From Pleurocapsa minor HA4230-MV1 (GTDB lineage Bacteria > Cyanobacteriota > Cyanobacteriia > Cyanobacteriales > Xenococcaceae): a stretch of 64,000 nt of DNA. The stretch lies in NCBI GenBank assembly GCA_019359095.1, contig JAHHHZ010000011.1, positions 310,001 through 374,000 on the forward strand, in the 5' to 3' direction. Under the pieces are notes generated by a model, which was given only the letters and a program-made list of their open reading frames with translations, searched no databases and had not been told where the DNA came from. A program made the position numbers and the translations under genes. Below are positions 45,270-54,140 of the stretch, one piece after another; the stretch's first letter is position 1; each line of letters starts with the position of its first letter.

Positions 45270-45659
45270 GTGAAAAAAGCAAAATTAACCACTAAAGATG
45301 AGCAAATTGGTAAATGGCGATGCGTTTCAGGCTGTGGTGCTTGCTGTAACCTTGACCCCGAAGAACGACCAGATCTAGAGGAGTATCTCTCACCAGAGGA
45401 GCTAGAAACATATCTGAGTATGGTGGGGGAAGATGGCTGGTGTATAAATTATGACCACGACGATCGCCAATGCCAAATATACGAGCAGCGTCCGCGTTTT
45501 TGTCGAGTGCAGCCAGATAATTTTAAATCCATGTTTGGCATCGAGCCAGTAGAGTTTAATGAATTTGCGATCGCCTGTTGTCAACAGCAAATCACTGGCG
45601 TTTATGGAGCAAAAAGCCCTGAGTTAGAACATTACAACCAAGAAATTACCCAGGTTTAG
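45270..45659 (+). CDS. YkgJ-family cysteine-cluster protein
   Basis: A 129-residue protein with a GTG start. Cysteines lie in CVSGCGACCNLDPEERP near residue 18-26, then DDRQCQIYEQRPRFCRV, and CCQQ near residue 105. The pattern CxxxCxxCC plus later Cys residues is that of the YkgJ/UPF0153 family, presumed to bind zinc or an iron-sulfur cluster. Function is not established. It is convergent with trpD, 20 bp away. Confidence 0.82.
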   Translation: MKKAKLTTKDEQIGKWRCVSGCGACCNLDPEERPDLEEYLSPEELETYLSMVGEDGWCINYDHDDRQCQIYEQRPRFCRVQPDNFKSMFGIEPVEFNEFAIACCQQQITGVYGAKSPELEHYNQEITQV

Positions 45660-45679
45660 ACTTTCCTCCTGTCAATACT

Positions 45680-46726
45680 TCAACTTTTGAGGAAGTTGAC
45701 CAATTCCTCTAATTTAGACCAAGCAGCTCCACTGCTGATGATTTCTTGGGCAATGGTAACTCCTTGAAGATAATCACCAAAAGGGACAAGTTCCCCAACC
45801 TGTAGAGCAAGAGAAGCGTTAAGAGCTACTGCATCTTGCTGTGCCGTTGTTCCTTTTCCTTGCAGTACATTGCGTAGGATCGTCGCATTCTCGTCAACGT
45901 CTCCACCTTGTAATGCGCTCAGGGATGCAGATTTTAAACCTAATGTCTGCGGATTAATCGTATCAGGTCTAATTTTACCCTGGTTAACTATCGTCAAGTC
46001 GCTAAGATCGCCTAATCCTGCCTCATCGAGCTTTTCTCTACCGTGCAGGGCGATCGCCTTTTTGACTCCCAACAGATTTAAAGCTTCCGCCATGCTATAA
46101 ATAAACTTACTGTCATATACTCCAATTACTTGACCTGTAGGGCAAAGAGGATTAACTAATGGCCCTAAAAGATTAAATACCGTTCTAATTTTGAGGGTGC
46201 TGCGTAAAGGTGCAACACTTTTCATTGCAGGATGCCAGCCACGGGCAAACAAAAAAGTAACTCCCACATTTTCTACGGCTGCGGTGACTTTCTCTGGGGT
46301 AGCAGTTAAATCAACTCCTAAATATTCCAAAACATCTGCTGAACCCACTTTACTAGAAGCGGAACGATTACCATGCTTTGCCACTTTAATTCCCGCTGCT
46401 GCTGCCACAAACGCCACAGCTGTAGAAATATTAAAGGTAGATGAGCCGTCTCCTCCTGTGCCACAGGTATCGATTACAGGGTAAGCATATTTAATTGATT
46501 GCTGTTGCAAAGATTGATTTTTTAATACCTGCGCCATCCCTGCTAATTCCGTAGCAGAGACTCCCTTAGCTTGAATAGCTGTCAAGATTGCCCCCGATAA
46601 CACTTCAGGAATTTGCTCGTTTAACCATCCTTCCATTAGTTGCGCAGCTTGAGACTGGGAAAGGGATTGTTGCTCTAATAGCTGTTGCAGCAAACTAGTG
46701 AAATCTAGAGGATTTGGGTTATTCAT
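45680..46726 (-). CDS. trpD: Anthranilate phosphoribosyltransferase
   Basis: A 348-residue enzyme that transfers phosphoribose from PRPP to anthranilate in tryptophan synthesis. The PRPP loop is [19 protein letters not shown] (about residue 84), followed by [18 protein letters not shown] and the metal-binding segment [16 protein letters not shown]. Length is typical. As is common in cyanobacteria, the trp genes are scattered and no other one is adjacent. The gene is divergent from a lumen-type pentapeptide gene. Confidence 0.96.
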   Translation of the reverse strand: MNNPNPLDFTSLLQQLLEQQSLSQSQAAQLMEGWLNEQIPEVLSGAILTAIQAKGVSATELAGMAQVLKNQSLQQQSIKYAYPVIDTCGTGGDGSSTFNISTAVAFVAAAAGIKVAKHGNRSASSKVGSADVLEYLGVDLTATPEKVTAAVENVGVTFLFARGWHPAMKSVAPLRSTLKIRTVFNLLGPLVNPLCPTGQVIGVYDSKFIYSMAEALNLLGVKKAIALHGREKLDEAGLGDLSDLTIVNQGKIRPDTINPQTLGLKSASLSALQGGDVDENATILRNVLQGKGTTAQQDAVALNASLALQVGELVPFGDYLQGVTIAQEIISSGAAWSKLEELVNFLKS

Positions 46727-46835
46727 GATTATTTTTGCGAATTTAAACGAATTTCTCGCACTAGGTACAGAAGAGGATTTACAATTAGAAACAATATTCT
46801 TTTTAGCTCAGTTTGCTGAAAAATAAATTTAATCC

Positions 46836-47336
46836 ATGAAATATTTTCTCCGACTAAGCGCACTTTTGTTGCTGTTAATTTGCTTAATTTTGCCTGTTCC
46901 CGCTTTAGCTGGGAGTTCTTCTTCTGTAACTCCTTCAACCTATAGCGAATCTGACTTAACCAATAAAGACTTTTCAGGGAAAGTTTTGCAGAGCGTAGAT
47001 TTTGCCAGAGTCGATTTGTCAGGAGCAAACTTCAGTAACGCAGATATTAGAGGAGCAGTCTTTAATGCTTCTAATTTAGCTAAGGCTAATCTCTCTGGGG
47101 CAGATTTTAGCTATGGTTTTGGCTATTTAACCAACTTTGATGGTGCAGACTTGACTAATGCCAATTTTCAAGAATCAATTTTGTCATTTTCCACCTTTCA
47201 AGACGCAACTATCAACGGAGCAGATTTTACCTTTGCAGTTCTAGAAAAATGGCAGGTTAAACAACTTTGCGAAAATGCTACTGGAGTAAATCCGCAAACT
47301 GGGGTAGATACTCGTGAATCATTAGGATGTAAATAA
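46836..47336 (+). CDS. Secreted pentapeptide-repeat protein (lumen type)
   Basis: A 166-residue protein with a signal peptide (about 1-26, FLRLSALLLLLICLILPVPA, cleavage near ALAG). Pentapeptide repeats with the A(D/N)LxX pattern follow, about residues 50-135: VDLSGANFSNADIRGAVFNA, ANLSGADFSYGF, ADLTNANFQES. These fold into a right-handed quadrilateral beta-helix. Similar proteins in cyanobacteria and plants sit in the thylakoid lumen (TL15/TL17 type). Two cysteines near the end (LCENA and LGCK) may form a disulfide. No direct function is known. Confidence 0.87.
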   Translation: MKYFLRLSALLLLLICLILPVPALAGSSSSVTPSTYSESDLTNKDFSGKVLQSVDFARVDLSGANFSNADIRGAVFNASNLAKANLSGADFSYGFGYLTNFDGADLTNANFQESILSFSTFQDATINGADFTFAVLEKWQVKQLCENATGVNPQTGVDTRESLGCK

Positions 47337-47459
47337 CCTGAGTTAGGGTTAATTTTATCTATCAGACTACATATCCAAAACTACAAACAGTATAGAAATT
47401 TGCTTAATATTCACCGACAATAGAAATATTCTTGAATCCTTAATCTTCAGCCATAAATA

Positions 47460-48098
47460 ATGCCTCAAACAGTTTGGATTGCCAGACATGGTAACCGCCT
47501 CGACTTTGTTAATCCTGAATGGTTCAATACTGCTACGAGGCGTTATGATCCTCCTTTATCAGACGATGGTTTTATACAGGCAGCAGAATTAGGACAAAGA
47601 CTTAAATCAGAGAACATTAAACATCTTTTTGTCTCTCCTTTTTTGCGCACCATTCAAACCGCTCACGAGGTAGCTCAAGTTATCAATCTACCGATGAAGC
47701 TAGAAGCAGGATTAGGTGAATGGCACAATAGCCAATGGATGACAGAATCACCTGAAATTCATTCTCAAGAGTTGTTGGCAACGGCATATCCTACGATCAA
47801 TTGGAGTTATCAATCTCAGATTTATCCTCAATATCCTGAAACTAAAGCTGATGTTAATCAACGCACAGCAGCAACTGTTAAGCAGCTATTGTCTAAATAC
47901 GATGAAGATATTTTAATCGTGGGACATGGTGCATCTGTATTTGGTGTGACCCAAGGCTTAGTGGCAGATATTCCTGATTCTAAGATTGCTTTGTGTTCTT
48001 TAACTAAGGTAGTGCGAGATGCTGACAATTGGAATTTAGAGTTTTTCGCTGATACTTCCCATTTAAGTCAGACTGAATCTCAAGTAAGGTTAAATTAA
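47460..48098 (+). CDS. Histidine phosphatase-superfamily protein
   Basis: A 212-residue phosphoglycerate-mutase-like protein. The catalytic histidine is H10 in VWIARHGNRLD, the second is in DDIL-IVGHGASVFGV (about residue 158), and the arginine in FVSPFLRTIQTA. These belong to branch 1 of the superfamily, which includes phosphatases of sugars, nucleotides and proteins. The GNRLDFVNPEWF insertion after the first motif resembles the UBASH3/TIGAR-like subgroup rather than a true mutase. Substrate unknown. Confidence 0.82.
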   Translation: MPQTVWIARHGNRLDFVNPEWFNTATRRYDPPLSDDGFIQAAELGQRLKSENIKHLFVSPFLRTIQTAHEVAQVINLPMKLEAGLGEWHNSQWMTESPEIHSQELLATAYPTINWSYQSQIYPQYPETKADVNQRTAATVKQLLSKYDEDILIVGHGASVFGVTQGLVADIPDSKIALCSLTKVVRDADNWNLEFFADTSHLSQTESQVRLN

Positions 48099-48113
48099 TG
48101 GTTCTGTTAGGTA

Positions 48114-48272
48114 ATGATTGTTCTTAATCTTAATCAAAGTAGCAAAACACCTGCCGATCGCGTAATTCCTTTTTCTAATATAATTGATGCGATCGCTCAC
48201 GATCCTTTTATTGTTCTCGATCGCAATCCTTATTACAATTCGATTCTTAGTGGACAAAAAGAAAAAGCCTGA
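48114..48272 (+). CDS. Small ORF, 52 residues, unverified
   Basis: ATG 48114 to TGA 48272, beginning MIVLNLNQSSKTPADRV and ending NSILSGQKEKA, between the histidine phosphatase and the RAYT gene. It contains HIP1-type bases and soluble composition like real genes here, with only a weak ribosome site. It could be a remnant cut off by arrival of the RAYT unit, or a real small gene. Confidence 0.3.
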   Translation: MIVLNLNQSSKTPADRVIPFSNIIDAIAHDPFIVLDRNPYYNSILSGQKEKA

Positions 48273-48310
48273 ATACCATGGAAATCTTTCTTGCTTGAAA
48301 CTTAATTTTC

Positions 48311-48844
48311 ATGCCCAATTATCGAAGAGTATATGTTCCTGGTGGCACTTATTTTTTGACCTTGGTAACTTATTGTCGTCGTCCTTTATTCAAAGAACCA
48401 AGTAATATCAATATTTTACGTTCGGCGATCGCCAAAGTTAAAGCGCAAAAACCATTTGAGATTATGGCTGCGGTCATTCTAAGCGATCATCTTCATTTCA
48501 TCTGGCGCTTACCATCTGATGATTCAGATTATTCTCAAAGGATATCAAGATTAAAAGTCTTGTTTACTAGAGCTTTTAAGGCAAATCAAAGCTCATCTTG
48601 GGAAATTTCGGCTTCACGGCATAAGCATAGAGAAAGTGATGTTTGGCAACGACGTTTTTGGGAACATTTAATTAAAGATGAAAGAGATTTACAACAGCAT
48701 CTTGATTATATTCATTACAATCCTGTCAAACATGGGCTGGTTTCTTGCCCCCATCTGTGGGAGTATTCAAGCTTTTCTAAATGGGTAGGTAAAGACAGAT
48801 ATACCCAAGACTGGTGTTGTGTTTGCAAAAATATAGATTCGTAG
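48311..48844 (+). CDS. REP-associated tyrosine transposase (RAYT)
   Basis: A 177-residue IS200/IS605-type Y1 single-strand nuclease of the RAYT class. The opening MPNYRRVYVPGGTYFLTLVT is typical. The metal-binding histidine pair is in LSDHLHFIWRLP, and the catalytic tyrosine probably lies in HLDYIHYNPVKHGLV. RAYTs are single-copy, domesticated transposases that mobilise or process REP palindromes. The stop codon is inside the adjoining REP pair (48841-48986). That close link suggests an intact REPtron-like unit. Confidence 0.92.
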   Translation: MPNYRRVYVPGGTYFLTLVTYCRRPLFKEPSNINILRSAIAKVKAQKPFEIMAAVILSDHLHFIWRLPSDDSDYSQRISRLKVLFTRAFKANQSSSWEISASRHKHRESDVWQRRFWEHLIKDERDLQQHLDYIHYNPVKHGLVSCPHLWEYSSFSKWVGKDRYTQDWCCVCKNIDS

Positions 48845-48986
48845 GGTGGGCATTTTAAAATTTATCATGATGGTAAAACAATGTGATGATGCCCACCGAA
48901 ATTCAATCTTCTAAATTTATTGATTGGTGGGCAACATAGCTCTGCCTGAAATGTTAGTTTGCTCTGGTTGATTTTGCCCACCCTAC
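48841..48986. repeat. REP pair (BIME) next to the RAYT gene
   Basis: Four arms: GTAGGGTGGGCA (48841-48852), TGCCCACC (48890-48897), GGTGGGCA (48926-48933) and TGCCCACCCTAC (48975-48986). The outer arms are a perfect 12-bp inverted repeat; each half is itself a hairpin. It begins within the RAYT stop codon. A related single end lies at 49641-49666. Confidence 0.85.
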
Positions 48987-49019
48987 GAAGGCGCGATCGC
49001 TGAAAATGAAGCGAATGCT

Positions 49020-49481
49020 TTAAGTTCGTCCAGTATAGACAGCACCGTTAGGCATAATGGTTTCGTGGAAAATGACATTTTTACATTCGTAAGTCGTCAA
49101 CCCAGTAGCCCCTCTCAAATCGGCATAGCTGAGGTTGGCATTTTTGAAACCAGCTTCCTCGAAAACAGCGTTTCTGAAGATGGCTCGACTCAGATCGACA
49201 TCATAAAAAGTGGCTTGCCCGAAAATAGCATCACTGAAATCAGCCCCTTCCATATAGCTATTGCCGATAGTGCTTTCATACATCCGAACTCTATTGAAAA
49301 TAGCGAAACTCAAGTCAACTCCGATGAAGTGACTGCTATCGAAGTAGGCACCGCTGAAGTTAGTCTCCCTGTAAATACCACCTCTAGCGATCCTATCGCG
49401 CCAACGAGTACCTCGAAAGCTTTTTCCAGTGAGATCCTTTTCTCCCCCAGCGTAGAGTCTAAGCAATTCTTCTCTATCCAT
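49020..49481 (-). CDS. Pentapeptide-repeat protein
   Basis: A 153-residue cytosolic protein with no signal peptide. After a polar start (MDREELLRLYAGGEKDL), pentapeptide repeats run from about residue 18 to 135: DLTGKSFRGTRW, TNFSGAYFDSSHF, VDLSFAIFNR, ADFSDAIFGQATF, ADLRGATGL. The first 25 residues (LLRLYAGGEKDLTG) resemble the opening of several cyanobacterial pentapeptide proteins. It is flanked by REP ends on both sides. A longer ORF on the opposite strand (49065-49616) is judged to be its shadow. Function unknown. Confidence 0.8.
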   Translation of the reverse strand: MDREELLRLYAGGEKDLTGKSFRGTRWRDRIARGGIYRETNFSGAYFDSSHFIGVDLSFAIFNRVRMYESTIGNSYMEGADFSDAIFGQATFYDVDLSRAIFRNAVFEEAGFKNANLSYADLRGATGLTTYECKNVIFHETIMPNGAVYTGRT

Positions 49482-49961
49482 AATTCAACACCTAAAATAA
49501 TTAATGTACTAAATAATAGTGCAACCAAGATCTGGTCAGACTTACTCCAAACAGTCAGATTTGTATGTTGTGTAGAACGGAGTAAAACCAAAAATATACT
49601 AAGCTTTGGGCTATAGTGAGATCTCACTCCAAAAGCGATCGCCCACCCTACGAAAGCGCGATCGCTCTAAAGATTGATAATATTCCAGTTTTCATCGTTA
49701 CGTACATAGTGGTGTTTACGATCGTGACTGGAGTAATTCTCCTTTGGGTTTTGTGTCTTAATCCAACCTACAAGATCGGCGATCGCTCTGTTCAATTTTT
49801 AATGAATGGTCAGGAGTCAGAAGGTTGTCAAGTTTCAATGACGAATTGAGATGAAGCAGAGAAAAAGGCTTTAATTTTAAGGCATTCTGAGGTATTATTG
49901 ATGAAATTTAGATAACAAGCAGAATCTGAATTAGGTAGCTATATATAGACATTTATCTAAG
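49482..49961. other. Spacer before the hybrid kinase, with a REP end
   Basis: 480 bp. GCCCACCCTACGAAAGCGCG begins at 49641 and is nearly identical to 48976-49001, including the following bases. A 77-codon plus-strand ORF (49616-49849) starts through this repeat and includes one hydrophobic segment (VFIVTYIVVFTIVTGVILLW); it could be a remnant but is not supported. Confidence 0.5.
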
Positions 49962-52900
49962 ATGAATTCTTTATCCCAAGAGTTAGAAGAACTTTATAAT
50001 CAAGCACCTTGCGGATATCATTCTTTGGACTCAGAGGGAAAATTTATTCGTATTAACGATACCGAACTCAAAATGTTGGGCTATAGCCGAGAAGAAGTTT
50101 TGGGTCGCAAGTTCTGTGATCTAATTACTTCAGAAAGCTTGTTAATTTTTCAACAGAATTTTCCGATTTTCAAGCAGCAAGGCTGGATTAACGACCTTGA
50201 ATTACAGTTGATTCGTCAAGATGGCAGCCTTTTACCTGTATCCTTGAGTGCCACAGCTATTGAAGACGAAGCAGGGAACTTCGTGATGAGTCGCTCAGTA
50301 GTGATTGATATTAGCGAACGGCAGACCGCGCTTCGCGATCGCCAACAAGCAGAAACGGAAAGACAGGCATTAGAGGTAAATCTCAGAGCTAGCCAAGAAC
50401 GTTATCGCCTAATAGCAGAAGAGATTTCGCAGCGAGCAGCCAAATTAGATGCGTTTCGCGTCTCTCTCTCCAATGCGCTACGTCCACTGACTGATGCTGA
50501 TGAGATTCAAGCGATCGCTGCTCGTGTCTTGGGCGAATACTTGGGAGCAAGCCGTGTTATTTATATTGAAGTATTATCGGGTGACGAGGAGGTCATCGTT
50601 CATAAAAATTACACGAATGGTGTTGCCCAATTAAGCGGACGATACCGTTTGGAAGAATACCGACGCAACTTGAGCGACAATCACAAGACAGGGCAAACCC
50701 AGATTGTGACTGACATTGCCAACGATCCTAAGTATACAGACGCTGAGAAGGCAAGATACAGCACGATCGATATTGCTGCACATATTGATGTACCCCTGAT
50801 CAAAAACGATCGATTTGTCGCGTTGCTGGCGGTTCATCAATCCACACCGCGTCAGTGGACAGAAACCGAGGTCAAACTGGTTGAAGAAACCGCAGAGCAA
50901 ACTTGGGCAGGTGTCGAGCGCGCCCGTGCCGAAGCAGCTTTGCGGGAATCGGAAGAAAAATATCGCACCCTGTTCAATTCAATTGACGAAGGCTTTTGCA
51001 TTATTGAAATGATCTTTGATAAGAACGAAAAGCCTGTTGATTATCGCTTTTTAGAGATTAATCCAATTTTTGAGCAACAGACAGGACTCGCAAACGCCCA
51101 GGGAAAAACAGCGCGTCAACTGATTCCCGACCTCGAAGAGCAATGGTTTGAAATCTATGGCAAAATCGCGCTGACGGGTCAATCCATTCGTTTTGAAAAT
51201 CGTTCCGAAGTGATGCACCGCTGGTTTGATGCGTTTGCGTTCCGTTTTGGTAAGCCAGAACACCGACAAGTTGCCATCCTTTTCCAGGACATTAGCGATC
51301 GCAAGCAGGCAGAAACCTCTTTGCAAGAGGCTCAGGAAAGTTTAGCGATCGCCATTGAAGCTGCGCAAATGGGAACCTGGCATTTGGATCTAACCCGAGA
51401 TGTTTCATCTAAGCGATCGCTGCGTCACGATCAGATTTTCGGTTATCAGACACCCCAACTGGAATGGGGAGAGTCAATTGCTAGGCAGCATATTGTGGAA
51501 GCAGACAGGGAAATTTTCGATGCAGCCTTTGCTTACGCCAGAGAAACGGGCAAACTCGATTTTGAGGTGCGTGTTCAATGGCCAGATGGTAGTATTCACT
51601 GGATGGCAGCCCGTGGACATTTTTACTTTGATGAGAATGGAAATCCTGTCAGGGGCGGAGGAGTGAACTTTGATATTAGCGATCGCAAGCAAGCAGAACT
51701 AGCACGGGAGAGATTTCTAACTGTTGCTTCGGATTTACAAATAATCATGGGGAACAACGGATATTTTCATTGGGTCAGCCCAAGTTTTGAACAAGCCCTC
51801 GGCTGGACAACTGAGGAAATGACATCCCGCCCCTGGATTGAATTTATTCATCCTGACGACATCAGCCCTTCTGTCGCTGAAAGTGATAGTGTATTTGCTG
51901 GCAAGGAAACCAATTACTTTGAAAACCGTTATCGACATCGAGATGGTTCCTATCGCTGGTTGTTATGGACAGCACAGCCCTACCCAGAAGAACAAGTGAT
52001 TTATGGGGCTGCTATTGATATTACCGAGCGCAAACAAGCAGAATTAGCTCTTCAGCAACAAATAGCACGGGAACATTTACTGGCTAAAATAACCCAAGCC
52101 ATTCACCAAACTCTTGATGTCGAGCAAATTTTACAAAGTGCGGTAGATTTGGTGAGGCAATTCCTGCAAACAGAGCGAGTGATTATCTTTCGTTTCCAAC
52201 CAGATTGGTCAGGGAAAGTAGTCGCCGAATCAGTGGTGATGGAATCAATTTCGATTTTAGAATCTGAGATTATCGACCCTTGTTTTGGTGAACAATACGT
52301 CGAACCCTATCGCCAGGGACGAGTAGCAGCGATCGCCGATTTTCAGGCATCTGATGTCGAGTTATGCTATCAAGAATTAATGGCTCAATTTCAAGTCAGA
52401 GCTAATTTGGTAGTGCCGATCTTACAAAGGGAACATTTGTGGGGCTTACTAATTGCCCATCATTGCTCGGCACCAAGACCCTGGCAAATAGAAGAAGTCG
52501 AACTACTGCAACAACTAGCAACTCAGTTGGGTATTGCCATTCAACAAGCAGAATTACATCAACAAAATGTCCGACAAGCAGCCTTAATTGATATTGCTAG
52601 CGATGCAATTTTCGTCTGCGATTTGTCGAATCGAATTTTATTCTGGAGTCAAGGGGCGGAAAGGATGTATGGCTGGCGGGCAGTAGAAGTACAAGAAAAC
52701 ATAGCCCACGAACTTTTTCAACAAGAATCTTTATCTCAACTTACAGAAGCTCAAAGCATCGTTATTGAGCAAAATAATTGGTATGGGGAATTAAAACAAC
52801 TGACCAAAGATGGTCGAGAAATCATAGTCGAAAGTCGCTGGACATTAATTACCGATCGACAGGGTAATCCTCAATCAATTTTGGTGGTCAATACCGATAT

Positions 52901-54089
52901 TACCGAAAAAAAACAACTAGCCAAGCAACTGTTACACTCGCAACGTTTAGAAAGTATTGGCACTCTGGCAGGAGGGATTGCTCACGACCTCAATAATATT
53001 TTGACTCCCATTTTGGGCTTTACGCAACTTTTGCCCTTAAGGATTGCCAATTTAGATGATTCTAGTTTACAAATGCTGCAACTGATCCGCAACAATGCCC
53101 TGCGGGGTTCTAAGATCGTCGAGCAGGTGTTACTATTTTCGCGGGACATCGAAACGGAATGGGAATTGCTCAACCTAGCAGAAGTGTTAGAGGAAGTTCT
53201 CAAGTTGATTCAAGAAACCTTTCCCAAATCAATTACGATTGAAAATTCTGTTGCACAAGACTTGTGGTCACTTGATGGTGACTCCACCCAACTGCATCAG
53301 GTAATGATGAACCTCTGTGTTAATGCCCGTGATGCTATGCCCGATGGCGGAAAGTTACTCATTTCTGCTGAAAATCTACGTTTAGATGAGCAATATTTTT
53401 GCACCAATTCACATCTAAAAGTGGGTAATTACATTTTAATTACCGTCACCGATACGGGAATGGGTATTCCGCCAGAGATCGTCGATCGCATTTTCGATCC
53501 TTTTTTTACTACCAAAAAACCAGGTCAGGGAACGGGATTGGGATTATCTACGGTAATCGGTATTGTCAAAAAACATGGAGGTACAATCAACCTAGAAAGC
53601 GAGCGCCAAAATGGTACTCAATTTCAGATTTATTTACCTGCCTCAGCAACAATAACCGTCAATGAAGCAATAATTGGTGAAACTATCCCCTCTGGACAGC
53701 AAGAATTAATTTTGGTGGTGGATGATGAAGCGATAATTCGAGAAGTGACGAAAGCTACTTTAGAAATCTACAACTACCGAGTGATTACTGCTAATGATGG
53801 TATTGAAGCGATCGCCATTTATGCTCAACAACCCCAAGCGATCGCCGTGGTGCTGATGGATTTAGTTATGCCAGAAATGGATGGTCTAACTGCTATGCGT
53901 GCCTTAAAAAAAATTAATCCCCATGTCAAGCTGATTGTCACTAGTGGATTAGCCACCAAGGAAAATGTTACTACCGCTGAATCAATTGGTATCCAATCCT
54001 TTCTGGTTAAACCCTACACAACAGAAAAGTTATTGTTTAATTTAAATAAAACCATCCTAGCTCAATCGGGCTTGTCGAAAAATCAATAA
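49962..54089 (+). CDS. Hybrid sensor histidine kinase with PAS, GAF and a cyanobacteriochrome-like GAF domain
   Basis: A 1375-residue soluble multi-sensor kinase. Order: PAS (about 6-120), GAF (155-325), PAS (328-450), PAS (452-578), PAS (583-695), GAF (700-868), PAS (873-985), HisKA with H1008 in GGIAHDLNN, ATPase domain (N-box NLCVNARDAMPDGG, DTGMGIPPE, GQGTGLGLSTV), and a C-terminal receiver with D1300 in VVLMDLVMPEMDG. The second GAF has IIDPCFGEQYVEPYRQGR and ELCYQELMAQFQVRANLVVP, i.e. a DXCF cysteine (C774) and the canonical bilin cysteine (C802), here followed by Tyr instead of His. This matches DXCF-type cyanobacteriochromes. LtrA follows after 51 bp. Confidence 0.93.
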   Translation: MNSLSQELEELYNQAPCGYHSLDSEGKFIRINDTELKMLGYSREEVLGRKFCDLITSESLLIFQQNFPIFKQQGWINDLELQLIRQDGSLLPVSLSATAIEDEAGNFVMSRSVVIDISERQTALRDRQQAETERQALEVNLRASQERYRLIAEEISQRAAKLDAFRVSLSNALRPLTDADEIQAIAARVLGEYLGASRVIYIEVLSGDEEVIVHKNYTNGVAQLSGRYRLEEYRRNLSDNHKTGQTQIVTDIANDPKYTDAEKARYSTIDIAAHIDVPLIKNDRFVALLAVHQSTPRQWTETEVKLVEETAEQTWAGVERARAEAALRESEEKYRTLFNSIDEGFCIIEMIFDKNEKPVDYRFLEINPIFEQQTGLANAQGKTARQLIPDLEEQWFEIYGKIALTGQSIRFENRSEVMHRWFDAFAFRFGKPEHRQVAILFQDISDRKQAETSLQEAQESLAIAIEAAQMGTWHLDLTRDVSSKRSLRHDQIFGYQTPQLEWGESIARQHIVEADREIFDAAFAYARETGKLDFEVRVQWPDGSIHWMAARGHFYFDENGNPVRGGGVNFDISDRKQAELARERFLTVASDLQIIMGNNGYFHWVSPSFEQALGWTTEEMTSRPWIEFIHPDDISPSVAESDSVFAGKETNYFENRYRHRDGSYRWLLWTAQPYPEEQVIYGAAIDITERKQAELALQQQIAREHLLAKITQAIHQTLDVEQILQSAVDLVRQFLQTERVIIFRFQPDWSGKVVAESVVMESISILESEIIDPCFGEQYVEPYRQGRVAAIADFQASDVELCYQELMAQFQVRANLVVPILQREHLWGLLIAHHCSAPRPWQIEEVELLQQLATQLGIAIQQAELHQQNVRQAALIDIASDAIFVCDLSNRILFWSQGAERMYGWRAVEVQENIAHELFQQESLSQLTEAQSIVIEQNNWYGELKQLTKDGREIIVESRWTLITDRQGNPQSILVVNTDITEKKQLAKQLLHSQRLESIGTLAGGIAHDLNNILTPILGFTQLLPLRIANLDDSSLQMLQLIRNNALRGSKIVEQVLLFSRDIETEWELLNLAEVLEEVLKLIQETFPKSITIENSVAQDLWSLDGDSTQLHQVMMNLCVNARDAMPDGGKLLISAENLRLDEQYFCTNSHLKVGNYILITVTDTGMGIPPEIVDRIFDPFFTTKKPGQGTGLGLSTVIGIVKKHGGTINLESERQNGTQFQIYLPASATITVNEAIIGETIPSGQQELILVVDDEAIIREVTKATLEIYNYRVITANDGIEAIAIYAQQPQAIAVVLMDLVMPEMDGLTAMRALKKINPHVKLIVTSGLATKENVTTAESIGIQSFLVKPYTTEKLLFNLNKTILAQSGLSKNQ

Positions 54090-54140
54090 TCAGTCACTTC
54101 TGGTAAATTATGGGTAACTAATGCTGATGAGCTTATTGTC

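Noticed and set aside
46729-47028. Minus-strand ORF of 99 codons
   Set aside because: Antisense to the pentapeptide gene at 46836 with its signal peptide; no ribosome site or motif.
49065-49616. Plus-strand ORF of 183 codons
   Set aside because: It lies opposite the pentapeptide-repeat gene (49020-49481), whose repeats are unmistakable; the plus-strand product has no recognisable motif.
49616-49849. 77-codon ORF with one hydrophobic segment
   Set aside because: Its start runs through a REP end, it has no ribosome site, and no family is recognisable.
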